Source of the DNA: Bradyrhizobium betae
GTDB lineage: Bacteria; Pseudomonadota; Alphaproteobacteria; Rhizobiales; Xanthobacteraceae
Direction: 5' to 3'
Length of the DNA: 64,000 nt
Assembly (NCBI RefSeq): GCF_008932115.1
Contig: NZ_CP044543.1
Location: 1,364,001-1,428,000, forward strand
The notes under the pieces were generated by a model. That model was not told the origin of the DNA. It saw only the letters and a program-made list of their open reading frames with translations, and made no database searches. Shown one piece after another: positions 62,226 to 64,000 of this stretch. The stretch's first letter is position 1. The number at the start of each line of letters is the position of its first letter. A program made the translations under genes and the position numbers.

Positions 62226-62438
62226 TCAAGCTGCGACGGGCGTCTCCCAAACCGCGGCTGCGGCGGCGTCGTCTTGACGCTGAACATTGCACGCGTCGAA
62301 ATGCGCCTTCAGCGCGGTCTCGGCGAGATGTTCGAAATGTTCGGCCTGGCCAAGGAGTTGCCAGTTCTGGAGCGGCCGGTAGGCCGCCTGCTGACGGCAG
62401 AGGGATGCCAGCGCCCGGTAGCGACGTACGTTCTCCAT
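62226..62438 (-). CDS. Small hypothetical protein
   Basis: A 70-residue soluble helical protein: ENVRRYRALASLCRQQAAYRP, then WQLLGQAEHFEHLAETALKAH. It resembles small Bradyrhizobium proteins adjacent to Usp genes as I recall. ATG 62438 gives the conserved N terminus; an ATG at 62459 is possible. Converges on the Usp gene. Function unknown. Confidence 0.6.
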   Translation of the reverse strand: MENVRRYRALASLCRQQAAYRPLQNWQLLGQAEHFEHLAETALKAHFDACNVQRQDDAAAAAVWETPVAA

Positions 62439-62539
62439 GAGAGCCTCCCTCGCATTCACAGGGCTTATGGTCCTGATTTACGTCAGGCGGATGGCGGTTG
62501 TGCAAAACATTTGCTGTGTGCACAGCTCGCCTGCCAGCT

Positions 62540-64000
62540 CTAGGCGGAGAGGCGACGTTCCACGGTCACCCCGATCAGATCGAGATACCGTTCGATCGGT
62601 TCCGGCCGGCCAATGAGATAGCCCTGCATCTCCTCGCAGGCCTCGCGCGCGAGGAACACCCGCTGCGCTTCGGTCTCCACCCCTTCCGCGACCACCGGAA
62701 TCTTCAAGGCGTGCGCAAGGCTCAAGACCGCGCGGACGATCTCGGCTGATTGCGGCGTCGCGTCGAGATCGGAGATGAAGCTGCGGTCGATCTTGATCTT
62801 GTCGAACGGGAACGACTGGAGATAGGACAGCGAAGAATAACCGGTGCCGAAATCGTCCATCGCGATGCGGATGCCGAGCGCCTTCAGCCGCCGCAGCAGG
62901 TTGAGCGCGCGGGTGAAATCGCCGATCAGAACGCCCTCGGTGATCTCGACCTCGAGCCGCGTGGGCGCCAGCCCCGTCTCCAGCAGGATCTGGTGGATCG
63001 AACGTTCGAGGTCGCCGGCCTGGAACTGGACCGGTGACAAATTGACCGCAACCTGCAACGGCCGCGGCCAGGACGCCGCTTCGCGGCACGCCTCGCGCAA
63101 GACCCATTCACCGATCTGGATGATCAGCCCGTTCTCCTCGGCGAGCGGAATGAACTGGTCCGGCGGCACGAAGCCGCGGGTCGGGTGGTTCCAGCGCACC
63201 AGCGCCTCGAAACCGATGATCTCGCCGTCAATCTGCGCCTGCGGCTGGAAGTAGACGAGCAGCTGGCTCTGCTCCACCGCCTGCCGCAGATCGTGCAATA
63301 GCAGCCTGCGGTCGCGCAGTTCGCGGTCCATCTCGGATTCGAAGAAGCAGACCCGGCCCCGGCCCTCGCGCTTGGCGCGATAGAGCGCCGAATCGGCATT
63401 TGCGAGCAGCGTTGCCGCGTCCACGCCGTCATCCGGAAAGATCGCGATACCGACGCTCAAGCCGACATGAGAGAGATAATCGTCGACCTCGAGCTCGTTA
63501 CCGATCGCCTCGACCAGGCGTTCGCCGAGCGCCAGCACCTCTTCGCGGCAGACATCGTCCGGCATCAGGATCATGAACTCGTCGCCGCCGATACGGGCGA
63601 CGAAGCCGCCGTCGGCTTCCGCGGCAAGGCGCCCGGCCGCAGCCCGCATCAACATGTCGCCGACGGGATGGCCGAACACATCGTTCACTTCCTTGAAGCG
63701 ATCGAGATCGAGGCTGAGTACCGCAAAGCTGGTCGATGCCTCCTGGGCGCGTTCCAGCAGCTCGCTCAGGGCCGCATTGAATGCGCTTCGGTTGGGCAGG
63801 TCGGTCAGCGCATCGTGATGTGCGAGGTGGCTGATGCGTTCCTGGGTGGTGATGCGCTCGGTGACGTCCTCGATCACACCGACCAGATATTGCGGCTCGC
63901 CCGCGGCGTCCGTGATCAGCATCTTGCGTGAGTTGATGACGCGGTCGTGCCCCTTGACGCCGACTTCGAGCAGATGCTCCTCGAGGAACATCGGCATGCC
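62540..64000 (-). CDS. GGDEF/EAL diguanylate cyclase-phosphodiesterase, N-terminus outside window
   Basis: At least 485 residues of a cyclic-di-GMP turnover protein. The window shows the end of a PAS/PAC domain (AGEPQYLVGVIEDVTERI), a GGDEF domain with an intact active site (RIGGDEFMIL) and an EAL domain with E-A-L in GFEALVRWNHP, plus DDFGTGYSSLSYLQ and EGVETEAQ. Both domains therefore look catalytically competent. It should control the motile-sessile switch. The start codon lies beyond the right edge of the window. Confidence 0.93.
   Translation of the reverse strand, partial: GMPMFLEEHLLEVGVKGHDRVINSRKMLITDAAGEPQYLVGVIEDVTERITTQERISHLAHHDALTDLPNRSAFNAALSELLERAQEASTSFAVLSLDLDRFKEVNDVFGHPVGDMLMRAAAGRLAAEADGGFVARIGGDEFMILMPDDVCREEVLALGERLVEAIGNELEVDDYLSHVGLSVGIAIFPDDGVDAATLLANADSALYRAKREGRGRVCFFESEMDRELRDRRLLLHDLRQAVEQSQLLVYFQPQAQIDGEIIGFEALVRWNHPTRGFVPPDQFIPLAEENGLIIQIGEWVLREACREAASWPRPLQVAVNLSPVQFQAGDLERSIHQILLETGLAPTRLEVEITEGVLIGDFTRALNLLRRLKALGIRIAMDDFGTGYSSLSYLQSFPFDKIKIDRSFISDLDATPQSAEIVRAVLSLAHALKIPVVAEGVETEAQRVFLAREACEEMQGYLIGRPEPIERYLDLIGVTVERRLSA

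Noticed and set aside
62474..62487. CTGATTTACGTCAG as a further FixK site
   Set aside because: Both outer positions deviate from TTGA-N6-TCAA and the spacing to the gene at 62438 would make the transcript nearly leaderless.
1..64000. tRNA, rRNA, prophage, insertion sequence or integration site
   Set aside because: No cloverleaf, T-loop motif, transposase, integrase or phage gene was recognised; gene content and composition look uniformly chromosomal.

Overview
The window looks like a chromosomal stretch of an alphaproteobacterium, most likely Bradyrhizobium or a very close relative. The reasons are the uniformly high GC content, gene neighbours and protein sequences typical of that group (deacetylase-xseB-dxs-tlyA, pdxH, a RibBX-type ribB, an Acg-like nitroreductase), many Bradyrhizobium-type orphan small proteins, several families of intergenic inverted repeats, and FixK-like and EcfG-like promoter sites. 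There is no rRNA or tRNA gene, phage, insertion sequence or CRISPR array that I can see. The organism call is inference from remembered family features; no database search was possible.

Layout. 0-9 kb: a secreted 5'-nucleotidase, then a plus-strand housekeeping run (deacetylase-family protein, xseB, dxs, nucleoside deoxyribosyltransferase-like, tlyA and an overlapping Fe-S RNA methyltransferase), then a Tat-exported Acg-type nitroreductase. 9-13 kb: secreted or unknown proteins, including one made of a tandem duplicated domain and a DUF1194 von Willebrand-type protein. 13.3-15.6 kb: a fluoride riboswitch with an attenuator in front of an MFS transporter and crcB, then clpS. 15.6-19.5 kb: adenylate cyclase, aroC, phosphatase and fabI on the minus strand. 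19.6-21 kb: an ECF sigma factor with a membrane anti-sigma factor. 21-29.8 kb: DnaJ-like chaperone, lipoprotein, pdxH, an SDR, corA, an L,D-transpeptidase, an extensin-like protein and an acyl-CoA ligase. 30-38 kb: ABC solute-binding protein, DUF1499 protein, metallo-hydrolase, glutaryl-CoA dehydrogenase, RibBX and a CPA2 cation:proton antiporter. 38-47 kb: aminotransferase, a short BzdR-like HTH protein, small secreted proteins, aldo/keto reductase, PhoD, nitronate monooxygenase and a divergent SDR/HxlR pair. 47-59.4 kb: a dense set of small stress-type proteins flanking a 2097-residue poly-HAMP hybrid kinase and a REC-PAS-HWE kinase. 59.6-64 kb: DegP, a universal stress protein and a GGDEF/EAL protein that runs off the right edge.

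How it fits together. Three regulatory layers are readable in the DNA. First, a fluoride-responsive attenuator controls the MFS-crcB pair. Second, four perfect TTGA-N6-TCAA (FNR/FixK) sites lie upstream of the deacetylase, the nitroreductase, a small secreted protein and the universal stress protein, suggesting low-oxygen control. Third, five GGAAC-N16-(C/G)GTT sites (EcfG, general stress response) lie upstream of a His-rich secreted protein, a PRC-barrel protein, a ribbon-helix-helix protein, the poly-HAMP kinase and a histone-H1-like DUF6496 protein. Because HWE kinases commonly feed the PhyR-EcfG pathway in this class, the 47-59 kb segment is the best candidate here for an incompletely described stress-signalling system. 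That last link is inference.
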